64,000 bases of DNA, from contig CAJQTN010000010.1 in assembly GCA_905620505.1 (NCBI GenBank), positions 1 to 64,000 of the forward strand. Direction: 5' to 3'. Under the pieces are notes generated by a model. The model worked only from the letters and a program-made list of their open reading frames with translations, made no database searches and had not been told where the DNA came from. Shown here piece by piece: positions 29,391 to 38,389 of the stretch. Position 1 is the first letter of the stretch. Every line of letters begins with the position of its first letter. The position numbers and the translations under genes are program-made. The stretch is from an uncultured Pelagibacteraceae bacterium. GTDB lineage: Bacteria > Pseudomonadota > Alphaproteobacteria > Pelagibacterales > Pelagibacteraceae.

Positions 29391-29932
29391 TGGTATTAAA
29401 CAAAAAGAAGCTAACCCCTATTATTTTGGTTACTATTTTTTTATTAATGCTAGGGTTATCTTTTGCTGCCGTTCCTCTATATGAGTTATTTTGCAGAGTA
29501 ACTGGTTTTGCTGGAACTACGCAAAATGCTACTAATAAAGAATTGCCAAAAGTGGTTATAAATCAAGCTTATAAAATTCGTTTCGATACTAACTTAGGCA
29601 ATAAACTTGATTGGAAATTTTATCCTGAAAAAAAAACAATCGATCTAAAACCAGGAGAAGTACATAATGTTAATTTTTATGTAGAGAATTTAAGTCAAAC
29701 AGGAACAGCAGGTGTAGCTTCTTTTAATGTTTCACCGTCTTCATTTGGCATATATCTGAATAAAATTGGATGTTTCTGCTTTGAGAAACAAGGACTTAAG
29801 CCTGGGGAAAAAAGAGAGTTTATATTAAGCTTTTTCTTGGATCCAAAAGTAGTTGATGATAATAAAACTAAAGATATTTCGGATGTGACATTATCGTTTA
29901 CCTTTTTTTCATCCGAATACTATAAAAATTAA
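29390..29932 (+). CDS. ctaG: Cytochrome c oxidase assembly protein CtaG (Cox11)
   Basis: It delivers copper to CuB of subunit I. The 180 residues have one N-terminal membrane anchor, then a periplasmic domain with VPLYELFCRVTGFAGTTQ and the copper-binding KIGCFCFEKQ (CFC motif, near 120). It is coupled to the 36-residue ORF upstream and lies 12 nt before coxC. Confidence 0.96.
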   Translation: MVLNKKKLTPIILVTIFLLMLGLSFAAVPLYELFCRVTGFAGTTQNATNKELPKVVINQAYKIRFDTNLGNKLDWKFYPEKKTIDLKPGEVHNVNFYVENLSQTGTAGVASFNVSPSSFGIYLNKIGCFCFEKQGLKPGEKREFILSFFLDPKVVDDNKTKDISDVTLSFTFFSSEYYKN

Positions 29933-29944
29933 AAAAAATAAATT

Positions 29945-30739
29945 ATGTCAACAGGCGAAAAAAAACACGGATTTCATTTAGTAGACCCAAGCCCTTGGCC
30001 TATTTTTGCATCTTTTTCGTCTTTAGTCTTAGCTTTCGGAGCAGTTTATTATTTTCACACTAAAGCACTTTGGCTTCTATTAATTGGAACGGCATTATTA
30101 ATTTATGCTGCTTATATGTGGTTTAGAGAAGTTACAATCGAAGCCGAACACCAAGGCCACCACACATATGTTGTTCAATTAAGCCATAGATATGGGATGA
30201 CATTATTTATTGCATCTGAGGTTATGTTTTTTGTTGCATGGTTTTGGGCTTATTTTAACGCGAGTCTATTTCCATCTGAAGCTATTGGTAGTACTTGGCC
30301 ACCTCCTGACATCAAAACTTTTGACCCTTGGGACATTCCGCTTATTAATACTTTAATACTTTTATTGTCAGGGACAACAGCAACCTGGGCACACCATGCC
30401 CTTATAGAGGAAAATGATAGAAAAGGTTTGCTGCATGGATTAATTTTAACAGTCTTTCTAGGTTTTATTTTTTCATGTTTTCAAGCATACGAATATCATC
30501 ATGCAACTTTTACAATGGACGGAAATATATACGGATCAACTTTTTATATGGCCACAGGTTTTCATGGATTTCACGTTATCATAGGTACAATCTTTTTAGC
30601 AGTTTGCCTTGTCAGAGTTACAAAAGGTCATTTTACAACAGACCACCACTTCGGCTTCGAAGCAGCAGCATGGTATTGGCACTTTGTCGATGTAGTTTGG
30701 CTTTTTCTTTTTGCTGCAATTTATATTTGGGGAAGTTAA
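29945..30739 (+). CDS. coxC: Cytochrome c oxidase subunit III
   Basis: The 264-residue structural subunit of the aa3 oxidase has seven membrane segments. Family motifs include HGFHLVDPSPWPIF at the N-terminus, SEVMFFVAWFWAYF near 93, ATGFHGFHVIIGTIF near 203 and WYWHFVDVVWLFLF near the C-terminus. It precedes the SURF1 gene. Confidence 0.98.
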   Translation: MSTGEKKHGFHLVDPSPWPIFASFSSLVLAFGAVYYFHTKALWLLLIGTALLIYAAYMWFREVTIEAEHQGHHTYVVQLSHRYGMTLFIASEVMFFVAWFWAYFNASLFPSEAIGSTWPPPDIKTFDPWDIPLINTLILLLSGTTATWAHHALIEENDRKGLLHGLILTVFLGFIFSCFQAYEYHHATFTMDGNIYGSTFYMATGFHGFHVIIGTIFLAVCLVRVTKGHFTTDHHFGFEAAAWYWHFVDVVWLFLFAAIYIWGS

Positions 30740-30746
30740 AATTCAA

Positions 30747-31418
30747 TTGAAAAATCAATTATTATTTAATATTTTTGTTTTTTCGATCATCACTTTATTT
30801 TGTGTGCTCGGAACTTGGCAGTTAGTAAGACTGCAATGGAAAAACACTCTGATTGAACAAATCAGCGAAGGTTTAAAATCTTCACCTATAAATTACTCCG
30901 AAAAAATTAAAGTAAACTACCAAAGAGTGGCAATAGAGGGCAAATATAATTTTGGAAAACAAATTTATCTTTATAGCCTTAACGACAAAGGTCAACCAGG
31001 TTATGATGTGATTACACCTCTTGAAGGTCTAAATTCAGAAAATATATTAGTTAATAGAGGCTGGATAAAATCTAATTTAAAAAATAACGATATCATCAAT
31101 AAAACTATACATAATAAAATTCAGGGTTTAATTTTAAAAAATATAAAACCCAACATTTTTAAGCCTGAAAATGATGTAGTGGCAAATATTTGGTTTTCAA
31201 TAAACCTTGAACAAGTAAAAGAAGTAACAGGCAAAAATTTTGGCAATTATATTCTTTATCTGGAAGATAAAAAAATAAACATTCCAAAACCTAAAAAAAT
31301 AACAATAGATTTGCCAAATAATCACCTCAAATACGCTTTTACATGGTATTCAATATCTATATCAATATTTGGTTATTTTTTATATTTTAGAAAAAAAAAT
31401 GAAATACTGCAGCACTAG
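30747..31418 (+). CDS. SURF1 family oxidase assembly protein
   Basis: SURF1 aids heme a insertion into cytochrome oxidase. From TTG 30747 the protein is 223 residues, with N-terminal (about 5-23) and C-terminal (about 195-215) membrane segments flanking a periplasmic domain. Motifs are GTWQLVRLQWK, GQPGYDVITPL and ILVNRGWI. I prefer the TTG at 30747, 7 nt after the coxC stop, over one at 30711 inside coxC. The 3' end overlaps thrC by 20 bp. Confidence 0.88.
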   Translation: MKNQLLFNIFVFSIITLFCVLGTWQLVRLQWKNTLIEQISEGLKSSPINYSEKIKVNYQRVAIEGKYNFGKQIYLYSLNDKGQPGYDVITPLEGLNSENILVNRGWIKSNLKNNDIINKTIHNKIQGLILKNIKPNIFKPENDVVANIWFSINLEQVKEVTGKNFGNYILYLEDKKINIPKPKKITIDLPNNHLKYAFTWYSISISIFGYFLYFRKKNEILQH

Positions 31419-32781
31419 AGATAAAAAATTAAATTTTGATTTCAAAGAGATATTTCAGAGAAGTCTAGCTCCAGATGGAGGCCTGTTCATACCCAAGCAA
31501 ATTAAACAATTCAGCTCAAATGAACTGAAAAAAATGAAAAAATTAAATTATATTGATCTTGCAACTGAGGTGGTCTCAAGTTTTTGTACGCCCACATTTA
31601 ACAAACAACAACTTAAAGCTTTAATAAAAAAATCTTATAAAAAGTTTAAGAAAAAAAATGTTGTTAGTTTGATTGAATTAGACAAGGTAAATCTATTAGA
31701 ACTGTATCATGGTCCAACTTTAGCATTTAAAGATATTGCCATGCAGTGTATCGGCAATATCTATGAAGAATTCAACAAAACTAATGAAGACACCACCAAT
31801 ATAGTGGTTGCCACATCTGGAGATACTGGCGCAGCAGCTATATCTGCTTTAAGTAAAAGAAAAAAAATTAACTTATTTGTTTTACACCCACACAATAAAA
31901 TTTCAAAATTACAAAAAAAAATTATGACAACAATCGGTGGGAGCAACATCTACAACATTGCAATTAAAGGCTCATTTGATGATTGTCAAAAAATAGTAAA
32001 ACAAATGTTTGCAGATAATATTTTTAGACAAACAATTCATATGTCAGGTGTAAATTCAATTAACTGGGCAAGAATAATATTTCAAATAGTCTATTATTTT
32101 TATTCATTTTTAAGGTTGAACAAAAAAAAATTAAACTACGCAGTTCCAACAGGAAATTTTGGTGATATCTACGCAGGATATATGGCAAAAAAAATGGGCT
32201 TACCGATAGAAAAACTAATTGTTGCGACTAATGAAAATGATATTTTACAAAGAGTTATTAATAGAGGAATTTATAAACCATTAAAGGTTAAGGCTTCAAT
32301 ATCACCAAGTATGGATATACAAATTTCAAGTAATTTTGAAAGGCTTCTGTTCTACATAGTAAACTCTAAAGATACAGAAGTTAAAAAATTAATGAACGAC
32401 TTAGAAACTAAAGGTTCTTTTAAATTAACTACAAATCAAAGAAAAATGGTTCAAAAAGACTTTTCTGCATTTAAAGTCACCAACACAGAAACAAAAAAAA
32501 CTATTAAAAGAATATATTCAAAGCATAATTTTTTTATAGACCCACATACTGCAACAGGTTTTTACGCTGCTAAAAAAATCAAAAGTAATTATCCGTGTGT
32601 TGTTGTGGGAACTGCACACCCTTATAAATTCTTAGAAACCATGAAATCAGTAACTGGAAAAAAAATTAAAAAGCCCAGTCAAGTGACTAAGTTAATGTCA
32701 GGAAAAGAAAAGTATGATATACTTAAGAATAATACTAATACGGTCAAAAAATATATTTTAGAAAAACAATATGAAAATTAA
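31399..32781 (+). CDS. thrC: Threonine synthase
   Basis: A PLP enzyme making threonine from O-phosphohomoserine. From ATG 31399 (MKYCSTRDKKLNFDF) it has 460 residues. The PLP lysine lies in GPTLAFKDIAMQ (near 102-113), followed by VATSGDTGAAA, and FVDPHTA-like FIDPHTATGFYAAK near the C-terminus. It overlaps SURF1 upstream and the peroxiredoxin by 11 bp downstream. The partner thrB is close by on the other strand. Confidence 0.97.
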   Translation: MKYCSTRDKKLNFDFKEIFQRSLAPDGGLFIPKQIKQFSSNELKKMKKLNYIDLATEVVSSFCTPTFNKQQLKALIKKSYKKFKKKNVVSLIELDKVNLLELYHGPTLAFKDIAMQCIGNIYEEFNKTNEDTTNIVVATSGDTGAAAISALSKRKKINLFVLHPHNKISKLQKKIMTTIGGSNIYNIAIKGSFDDCQKIVKQMFADNIFRQTIHMSGVNSINWARIIFQIVYYFYSFLRLNKKKLNYAVPTGNFGDIYAGYMAKKMGLPIEKLIVATNENDILQRVINRGIYKPLKVKASISPSMDIQISSNFERLLFYIVNSKDTEVKKLMNDLETKGSFKLTTNQRKMVQKDFSAFKVTNTETKKTIKRIYSKHNFFIDPHTATGFYAAKKIKSNYPCVVVGTAHPYKFLETMKSVTGKKIKKPSQVTKLMSGKEKYDILKNNTNTVKKYILEKQYEN

Positions 32782-33259
32782 AGAAGGTGAGAAGCTGCCA
32801 ACAGCAGATTTTTTTTATTTAGACGACAGTAATACCCTTCAAAAAATCGATACAAACTCTCTATTCAAGGGCCATAAAGCTATTATATTTGGTGTGCCTG
32901 GGGCTTTTACTAAGGTTTGTTCAACGCAACATCTGCCTGGCTATGTTAAACACTTTGAAGAAGCCAAGAAGAAAGGTGTAACAAAAATTATTTGTCTTTC
33001 AGTAAATGATCCTAATGTGATGCAAGCTTGGGGTAAAGCGCATGATGCTAGAGGTAAAATTCTTATGTTGGGAGATCCTTTTTGTCAATTTACTAAATCG
33101 ATAGGAGCAGAAATCGACAGAAATGAAAAAGGCTTAGGAATGAGATCTTCAAGATACACAATGCTAGTAGAAGATGGTGTTGTATCTAAAATTAAGAAAG
33201 AATCTGACGCCGGGACATGTGAAGTATCTGCTGCTGAAAATTTTTTAAAAGAGATTTAA
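32771..33259 (+). CDS. Peroxiredoxin, Prx5 type
   Basis: A 162-residue thiol peroxidase. The active site is VPGAFTKVCSTQHLPGYV with peroxidatic Cys50; a possible resolving Cys lies in GTCEVSAAENF near the C-terminus. It is last in the cox-thrC transcript, overlapping thrC by 11 bp and converging on rnhA with a 4-bp overlap. Confidence 0.94.
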   Translation: MKIKEGEKLPTADFFYLDDSNTLQKIDTNSLFKGHKAIIFGVPGAFTKVCSTQHLPGYVKHFEEAKKKGVTKIICLSVNDPNVMQAWGKAHDARGKILMLGDPFCQFTKSIGAEIDRNEKGLGMRSSRYTMLVEDGVVSKIKKESDAGTCEVSAAENFLKEI

Positions 33260-33684
33260 TTTTCTATCGCTTCAGTAGCAAGCTTATCAGCTATTTCATT
33301 ATATTTGTTGCCAGCATGAGCTTTTATCCATTTCCAATCAATATTCTTTTCTTCAGATAATTTACTTAGCGTCACCCATAAATCTTTATTTTTAATTGGT
33401 TTTTTACTCGCACTCATCCAACCATTTATTTTCCAATTTTTTATCCAGGTCGTGATACCATTTTTCAGATAAGTAGAGTCTGTATAAATAATTATTTTAG
33501 AAGATTTTTTTATTTTTCTAAGCGCCATAATTGGAGCCATTAATTCCATCCGATTATTCGTGGTAGATTTTTCTTCACCAGATATGTTAGTTTCATTTTT
33601 TTCTTGATCCAAAATTACAGCTCCCCATCCACCGGGACCAGGGTTACCCGAGCATGCTCCATCTGTATAGATTACATACTTCAT
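33256..33684 (-). CDS. rnhA: Ribonuclease HI
   Basis: It degrades RNA in RNA-DNA hybrids. The 142 residues keep the catalytic acid residues in YTDGACSGNPGPGGWG (Asp7), NNRMELMAPI (Glu near 47) and IIYTDSTYLKNG (Asp near 69), plus KAHAGNKYNEIADKLA near the end. It is the last gene of the crt-ispH-thrB transcript, and its ATG overlaps thrB's stop by 1 bp. Confidence 0.97.
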   Translation of the reverse strand: MKYVIYTDGACSGNPGPGGWGAVILDQEKNETNISGEEKSTTNNRMELMAPIMALRKIKKSSKIIIYTDSTYLKNGITTWIKNWKINGWMSASKKPIKNKDLWVTLSKLSEEKNIDWKWIKAHAGNKYNEIADKLATEAIEN

Positions 33685-34652
33685 TAAAAAAAATAATCTT
33701 CAAAATTCTTTGAGTTTTTGTGAAATTCCAGTCTTACCAAGTATTCCATGGGGTCTTTGACTTTCACAACAGCACCCTCAACAGTATTTATTGCATCAAA
33801 AACTCTAGTCAGCAGAAATCTTAAAGCAGATCCTTGAGATAAAACTTTTATGCTTTTTCTCTCAGCATCATTTAACTTTCTTAATTGACTGTAACCGTTC
33901 ATAAAACTTATCGCCTTTGTGACGTTAAAGCTTAAATTATTTTTAGATCCGTCAAAGCACAGAGCATTAAAACAAATTGCTATCTCCAGGGCATAGAAAT
34001 CATTGCAAGAAAAATAAAAATCAATAATTCCATTAAATTTTTCATTTTTAAAAAAAATATTATCATTGAATAAATCGGCGTGTATAATTCCCCTAGGCAG
34101 ATTTTTGGGCCAATTCTTTTCCACGTCAGTTAAATTAGATTCGATCAACTTGGGTAAATCCTTATGTATATTAATGCATTTATCTTTTACTTGATCGAAT
34201 ATTTTTCTCCAAGAGCCTATTGACAAATTATTCTGTCTTTGAATTTTGAAATTTTGAGTTATTAGATGCATACGTGCAACTTCATGACCTAAAGATTTAC
34301 AGTTGTCAGGGTTTAAAATATTTTTAGCTTTACCCTCAAGAAAACTAACTATCATTAAACTTTTATTTTTATAACCAGAGATAGTTTTATTATTCTTATT
34401 TTTGATTGGGACGGGGCATTTAAAGTTTTCTTTGTTCAAACCAGTCATCAAATCAGAGAAAAAAGGTAAATCTTTTTCTTTAACTCTTTTTTCATAAATT
34501 GTAAGTATATATTTTTTATTATCTACAAGTAAAAAATAATTTGTATTTTCGATACCGTCTTGAATACCTTTGAATTCTTCAAGGCGTCCGATAGAATAGT
34601 TAGAGAGTATATCTTCAACATTTTCTTTGTTAAGTTTTGTATATACAGCCAT
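33684..34652 (-). CDS. thrB: Homoserine kinase (ThrB, APH-like fold)
   Basis: It phosphorylates homoserine ahead of threonine synthase. The 322-residue protein belongs to the aminoglycoside-phosphotransferase-like homoserine kinases of Alphaproteobacteria. Motifs are GIQDGIENTNYFL, the catalytic RGIIHADLFNDNIFF (near 189) and IIDFYFSCNDFYALEIAI. It sits 1 nt after ispH and is coupled to rnhA. Confidence 0.93.
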   Translation of the reverse strand: MAVYTKLNKENVEDILSNYSIGRLEEFKGIQDGIENTNYFLLVDNKKYILTIYEKRVKEKDLPFFSDLMTGLNKENFKCPVPIKNKNNKTISGYKNKSLMIVSFLEGKAKNILNPDNCKSLGHEVARMHLITQNFKIQRQNNLSIGSWRKIFDQVKDKCINIHKDLPKLIESNLTDVEKNWPKNLPRGIIHADLFNDNIFFKNEKFNGIIDFYFSCNDFYALEIAICFNALCFDGSKNNLSFNVTKAISFMNGYSQLRKLNDAERKSIKVLSQGSALRFLLTRVFDAINTVEGAVVKVKDPMEYLVRLEFHKNSKNFEDYFF

Positions 34653-34653
34653 T

Positions 34654-35598
34654 TTAATTTAATTCTTTAGGTAATTTGAAAACTACTTTTTCCTCAGCAA
34701 CAATAATTTCTTCGATAGATACTGTGCAATTTTTTTTAATTTCATTAATTAAAGTTTGAACTAGTTGTTCAGGTGCAGAAGCTCCTGAAGATATGCCAAT
34801 TATTTTGCTTCTTTTTATTTGTTCAATAGGTAGATCTTTACCAAAATGTATTAATTGTGAATTTAAGCATCCGGCTTTTTTAGCAACCTCAACTAGCCTC
34901 ACCGAGTTTGATGAATTCGTACTACCGATAACAAAAAACATATCACAATTAGGAGCTATTTGTTTTACAGCGCTTTGTCTATTTGTTGTCGCGTAACATA
35001 TATCTTCTTTTAATGGACCTTTAATATTTGGAAATTTATTTTTTAAAAGTTTAATTATTTGGAACGTATCATCAACAGATAAGGTAGTTTGGGTAATATA
35101 TGCTAAGGGCTTTGTAAAATCTTCAGTTTTTAACGACAAAACATTTTCACTTGTCTCGACAAGTTTAACACTTCCTTTTGGCAGTTGACCCATCGTACCT
35201 ATCACCTCCGGGTGACCTCTGTGACCAATTAAAATAATATCAAAACCATTTTTAAAAAGCTGTTCAGATTCTCTGTGAACTTTTGAAACTAAAGGACAGG
35301 TAGCATCAATATAAGATAGATTTTTTAGCTTTGCTTCTTCAGGAACTGTTTTTGGAACACCATGTGCAGAAAATATAACAGGCCTAGTTAAGTCTTCAAT
35401 TTCAGATATCTCTTCGACAAATATTGCTCCTCTTGTTTTTAAATCTTCAACAACTTGTTTATTGTGTACTATTTCATGCCTTACATAAACGGGCTTACCG
35501 TATTTAAGCAATGTTTTGTTTACAATTTCTATCGCTCTTTCAACACCTGCACAAAATCCTCTAGGAGAAGCTAAAAAAATTTTTATTTCATTTTTCAT
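34654..35598 (-). CDS. ispH: 4-hydroxy-3-methylbut-2-enyl diphosphate reductase
   Basis: The last step of the MEP isoprenoid pathway, a 4Fe-4S enzyme. The 314 residues contain three cluster Cys in SPRGFCAGVERAIEI (near 18), SYIDATCPLVSKVH (near 100) and KEDICYATTNRQSA. It overlaps blh by 11 bp, so IPP/DMAPP production is transcribed with the genes that consume it for retinal. Confidence 0.98.
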   Translation of the reverse strand: MKNEIKIFLASPRGFCAGVERAIEIVNKTLLKYGKPVYVRHEIVHNKQVVEDLKTRGAIFVEEISEIEDLTRPVIFSAHGVPKTVPEEAKLKNLSYIDATCPLVSKVHRESEQLFKNGFDIILIGHRGHPEVIGTMGQLPKGSVKLVETSENVLSLKTEDFTKPLAYITQTTLSVDDTFQIIKLLKNKFPNIKGPLKEDICYATTNRQSAVKQIAPNCDMFFVIGSTNSSNSVRLVEVAKKAGCLNSQLIHFGKDLPIEQIKRSKIIGISSGASAPEQLVQTLINEIKKNCTVSIEEIIVAEEKVVFKLPKELN

Positions 35599-36478
35599 TT
35601 TTTTCTAATAAATATTCAAGCAATATATGTGGAAAGGTCAAAGACGCCAAACCAATAAAAATAACCTTTAAAATAGCTGAGTCTAATAAGTAGTATTCAT
35701 TGAGTAAAAATACAGCTATTACAAACCCAAAAGCAGTCACTATAGTTAGAGGGAAAGCTTTTTTTAAGAAGCTTATTAAACCTTTTTTTAAATTTTTACT
35801 ATTTATATCTTGGACCAAAGACAGTGAATGTCTAATAGAATGTAAAAAACAAAAGTATACTGTAAAAGCAAGCAAGGGTTCAAAATTCATATTAAGAATT
35901 ATTACTGTAAAAGAATCTAATAAAGATAATAAGATATTTTTATTTATAAAGAAATTACTAATTAGACTTAAAGACATTAAAATAATAATTAAGCTAATAT
36001 TATATTGAATTAACTTAACCCCTAAAATTTCAAAAATTTGAATTGTTTCGTAGTGGTGGAAATATAAAGGTGCTAAAATAATTAAAGAACCTTTTAAGAA
36101 TAATAATAAATTTAAAAGCTTAAATTTATTTACTTTTCCAAAAACGGAGTCTTCCTTGCCAAAATGACATGCAGCAACAATTAAAAAAATAGCAAGTGTG
36201 AATAATGGAAATATTAACCAAGAGCCTATAACTGCCAATGAAACAAAAATATAAATTAAATAAAATAGAAATTTATTTTTGATCTTTAATATTTTTAATA
36301 ATTTATTACCTTTAAAATTGTCTAAAGACCCATGTGACACACCAATAGTAGCAATTAAGAAAAAACATACTATCGTGATATTTTTTGCTTGAAAGTCTAT
36401 TCTTAAAATTAAAAAAGAGAGACTCAATAAAAACAACAAGATTGTGTGGTATTTATTGATTTGATTATAGCTAATCAT
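35588..36478 (-). CDS. blh: Beta-carotene 15,15'-dioxygenase (Brp/Blh family)
   Basis: It cleaves beta-carotene into two retinals for proteorhodopsin. The 296-residue protein has about eight membrane segments and conserved His in VSHGSLDNFKG, ACHFGKEDS, FLHSIRHSLSL and FPHILLEYL, the likely iron ligands of this family. It overlaps crtY by 4 bp and ispH by 11 bp. Confidence 0.93.
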   Translation of the reverse strand: MISYNQINKYHTILLFLLSLSFLILRIDFQAKNITIVCFFLIATIGVSHGSLDNFKGNKLLKILKIKNKFLFYLIYIFVSLAVIGSWLIFPLFTLAIFLIVAACHFGKEDSVFGKVNKFKLLNLLLFLKGSLIILAPLYFHHYETIQIFEILGVKLIQYNISLIIILMSLSLISNFFINKNILLSLLDSFTVIILNMNFEPLLAFTVYFCFLHSIRHSLSLVQDINSKNLKKGLISFLKKAFPLTIVTAFGFVIAVFLLNEYYLLDSAILKVIFIGLASLTFPHILLEYLLEKNEK

Positions 36479-37548
36479 TTTTTAAAAATAGCTTTAACAA
36501 AAATCCATTTTTGGGGCATTTTTAAAATTATTAATATATCTTCTAAGATATTACTTTTATTAGATAAAAATTTTATAACTGCACTTGTTTTACTTTTAAA
36601 CATTTTTAAATATATATTAGGCATTCTCTCTGGATATTTTTCTAGGACTCTTAAAAAAATATTATCAAGAAATTCATATTTTTTTCCAATAGTATAGTTT
36701 TTTGCACCTATAATATTGTCAATATTCTCTCTAATATATTTACTGTGTTCTTGAATATTTAAAAAAGTATAACCAGTACTTAATCTTGTCATGCCCCCAG
36801 CCGAACCAATATTTATTTTATTAAGCTTTTTAGTTGAGCTTGGATAGAAAAGAGGGATCGCTCCTCTTTCTTTAAAATTAATTTTATATTTTTGAATGCC
36901 CAAAGTTTCTTCTATATATTTTTCTATTTGAGAATCGTAGTCTTTTAACTTGTCATCATCAAATCTAGACAACCAAGTTGTTTCAATTAGAGCCTTATTT
37001 TTAGTAAACGGTAATGTATAGAAAAAATGAACACTATTTCTTTGATCGCAATTAAAGTCCATTAAATTAATTATTTCATCATCAAAAATATCTTTTTCAA
37101 CTTCTATTTCTACACCTTGAAAGTGCTGCCATAGTTTTGTTTTATCTAGCGCTGATTCTGGCACGCTATTAAAAATAAAAGAATTATTTGTATCTATTTC
37201 GTTTATGTTTTTAAAAAATTGAATATTTTTGTTTTTCGATAACAAAGTATTAATTTTTCGATAATAAAGACCACTATCAATACTTTGATAAGGAAAGCTT
37301 TCGGTTTTAAGTTCTTGTGATCCAGAGGGAGAGTTTATAGAGAAGTTATTCCAGTTTTTTATAATGCAATCATCAAAGTTATGATTAATAACTTTCCAAA
37401 AAGACCATGTTTTATCTCTTTTGTATTCAGCTCTAGGCTCGATAATGGCTAGCGTTTTAGAATTTAGTTTATTATTAATTTCTAACTCATAAGCTAAAGA
37501 TAAACCTGCGCATCCTCCACCAACAATTATATAATCAAATTTTTTCAT
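36475..37548 (-). CDS. crtY: Lycopene beta-cyclase
   Basis: It forms the beta-ionone rings of beta-carotene. The 357-residue flavoprotein begins with a dinucleotide-binding motif (DYIIVGGGCAGLSLAYEL) and contains DKTWSFW and GGMTRLSTGYTFLNIQ, typical of the CrtY/CrtL group. It overlaps crtB by 14 bp and blh by 4 bp. Confidence 0.94.
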   Translation of the reverse strand: MKKFDYIIVGGGCAGLSLAYELEINNKLNSKTLAIIEPRAEYKRDKTWSFWKVINHNFDDCIIKNWNNFSINSPSGSQELKTESFPYQSIDSGLYYRKINTLLSKNKNIQFFKNINEIDTNNSFIFNSVPESALDKTKLWQHFQGVEIEVEKDIFDDEIINLMDFNCDQRNSVHFFYTLPFTKNKALIETTWLSRFDDDKLKDYDSQIEKYIEETLGIQKYKINFKERGAIPLFYPSSTKKLNKINIGSAGGMTRLSTGYTFLNIQEHSKYIRENIDNIIGAKNYTIGKKYEFLDNIFLRVLEKYPERMPNIYLKMFKSKTSAVIKFLSNKSNILEDILIILKMPQKWIFVKAIFKK

Positions 37549-38389
37549 CTAAATTAATTTCTTCATGTAGCATTATATGTTCATTTTGTTTTTCTTGTTT
37601 ACTTGAATTTATAAAAAAAAGTTGAATAAAGTCGAAAAAAGACAAAAAAGTTTCAATTGCTTTACCTAAAACTGAAACATATATTTTACCTGCATTGTTA
37701 TATGTCTCCATATTTTTTTGAGACAAAATTTCATAACCAATCCTTCTGTATATTCTTCTTGCTACTAAAATTGCAAATCTTGAAAATATAGGGATATTTT
37801 TTATAGCTGGAAAAGAATTTTGATAAAAAATATCTGCTAAGAAGATTGTTTCGCTAATTGAATTAAAATCCGCTTTTATATAAACCCTATTTCTATTTCT
37901 ATCTTCAACCACATCTCTTGTAATATTAGTTAGTTGCATGGCAACCCCTAAATCAACCGCACATTTTAGAGCTTGTTTATTTTTAACCTTGAGTATTTTT
38001 GCCATCATCAGTCCAACAGTTCCAGCAACTTGATAAGAGTAAATTAATAAATCTTTTTTAGTATTTAAATTCACTTGATTCTTAAGATCAGATTCAACAC
38101 CGTCAAATAGATCGCTAACTATTTTATGAGAAATATCTTCTTCCTCTAAAAGTTTGTGAATATTTTTTATTATATTATTTGAGAAACTTTTATTTTTAAA
38201 TTCTGATTTAAAGTCAAAAAACTTTTTTTTCTTAGCATCTAATTGACCATCTTCATCAGCTATGTCATCAACAGTTCTACAAAAGTCATATAACACAGAA
38301 CATTTTTTAAAAGTTTCTTTAGATAAAAAAAACCCTGCCCAACTAAATGATTTGGCGTGTTTTGAAATTAGACTTTGATTTTTATCCAT
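37535..38389 (-). CDS. crtB: Phytoene synthase
   Basis: It condenses two GGPP into phytoene. The 284 residues have Asp-rich motifs DFCRTVDDIADE (near 31-42) and NITRDVVEDRNRNRVYI (near 155-171), and the squalene/phytoene synthase fold. It overlaps crtI by 1 bp and crtY by 14 bp. A GGPP synthase (crtE) is not in this window, so GGPP must come from elsewhere. Confidence 0.96.
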   Translation of the reverse strand: MDKNQSLISKHAKSFSWAGFFLSKETFKKCSVLYDFCRTVDDIADEDGQLDAKKKKFFDFKSEFKNKSFSNNIIKNIHKLLEEEDISHKIVSDLFDGVESDLKNQVNLNTKKDLLIYSYQVAGTVGLMMAKILKVKNKQALKCAVDLGVAMQLTNITRDVVEDRNRNRVYIKADFNSISETIFLADIFYQNSFPAIKNIPIFSRFAILVARRIYRRIGYEILSQKNMETYNNAGKIYVSVLGKAIETFLSFFDFIQLFFINSSKQEKQNEHIMLHEEINLDEKI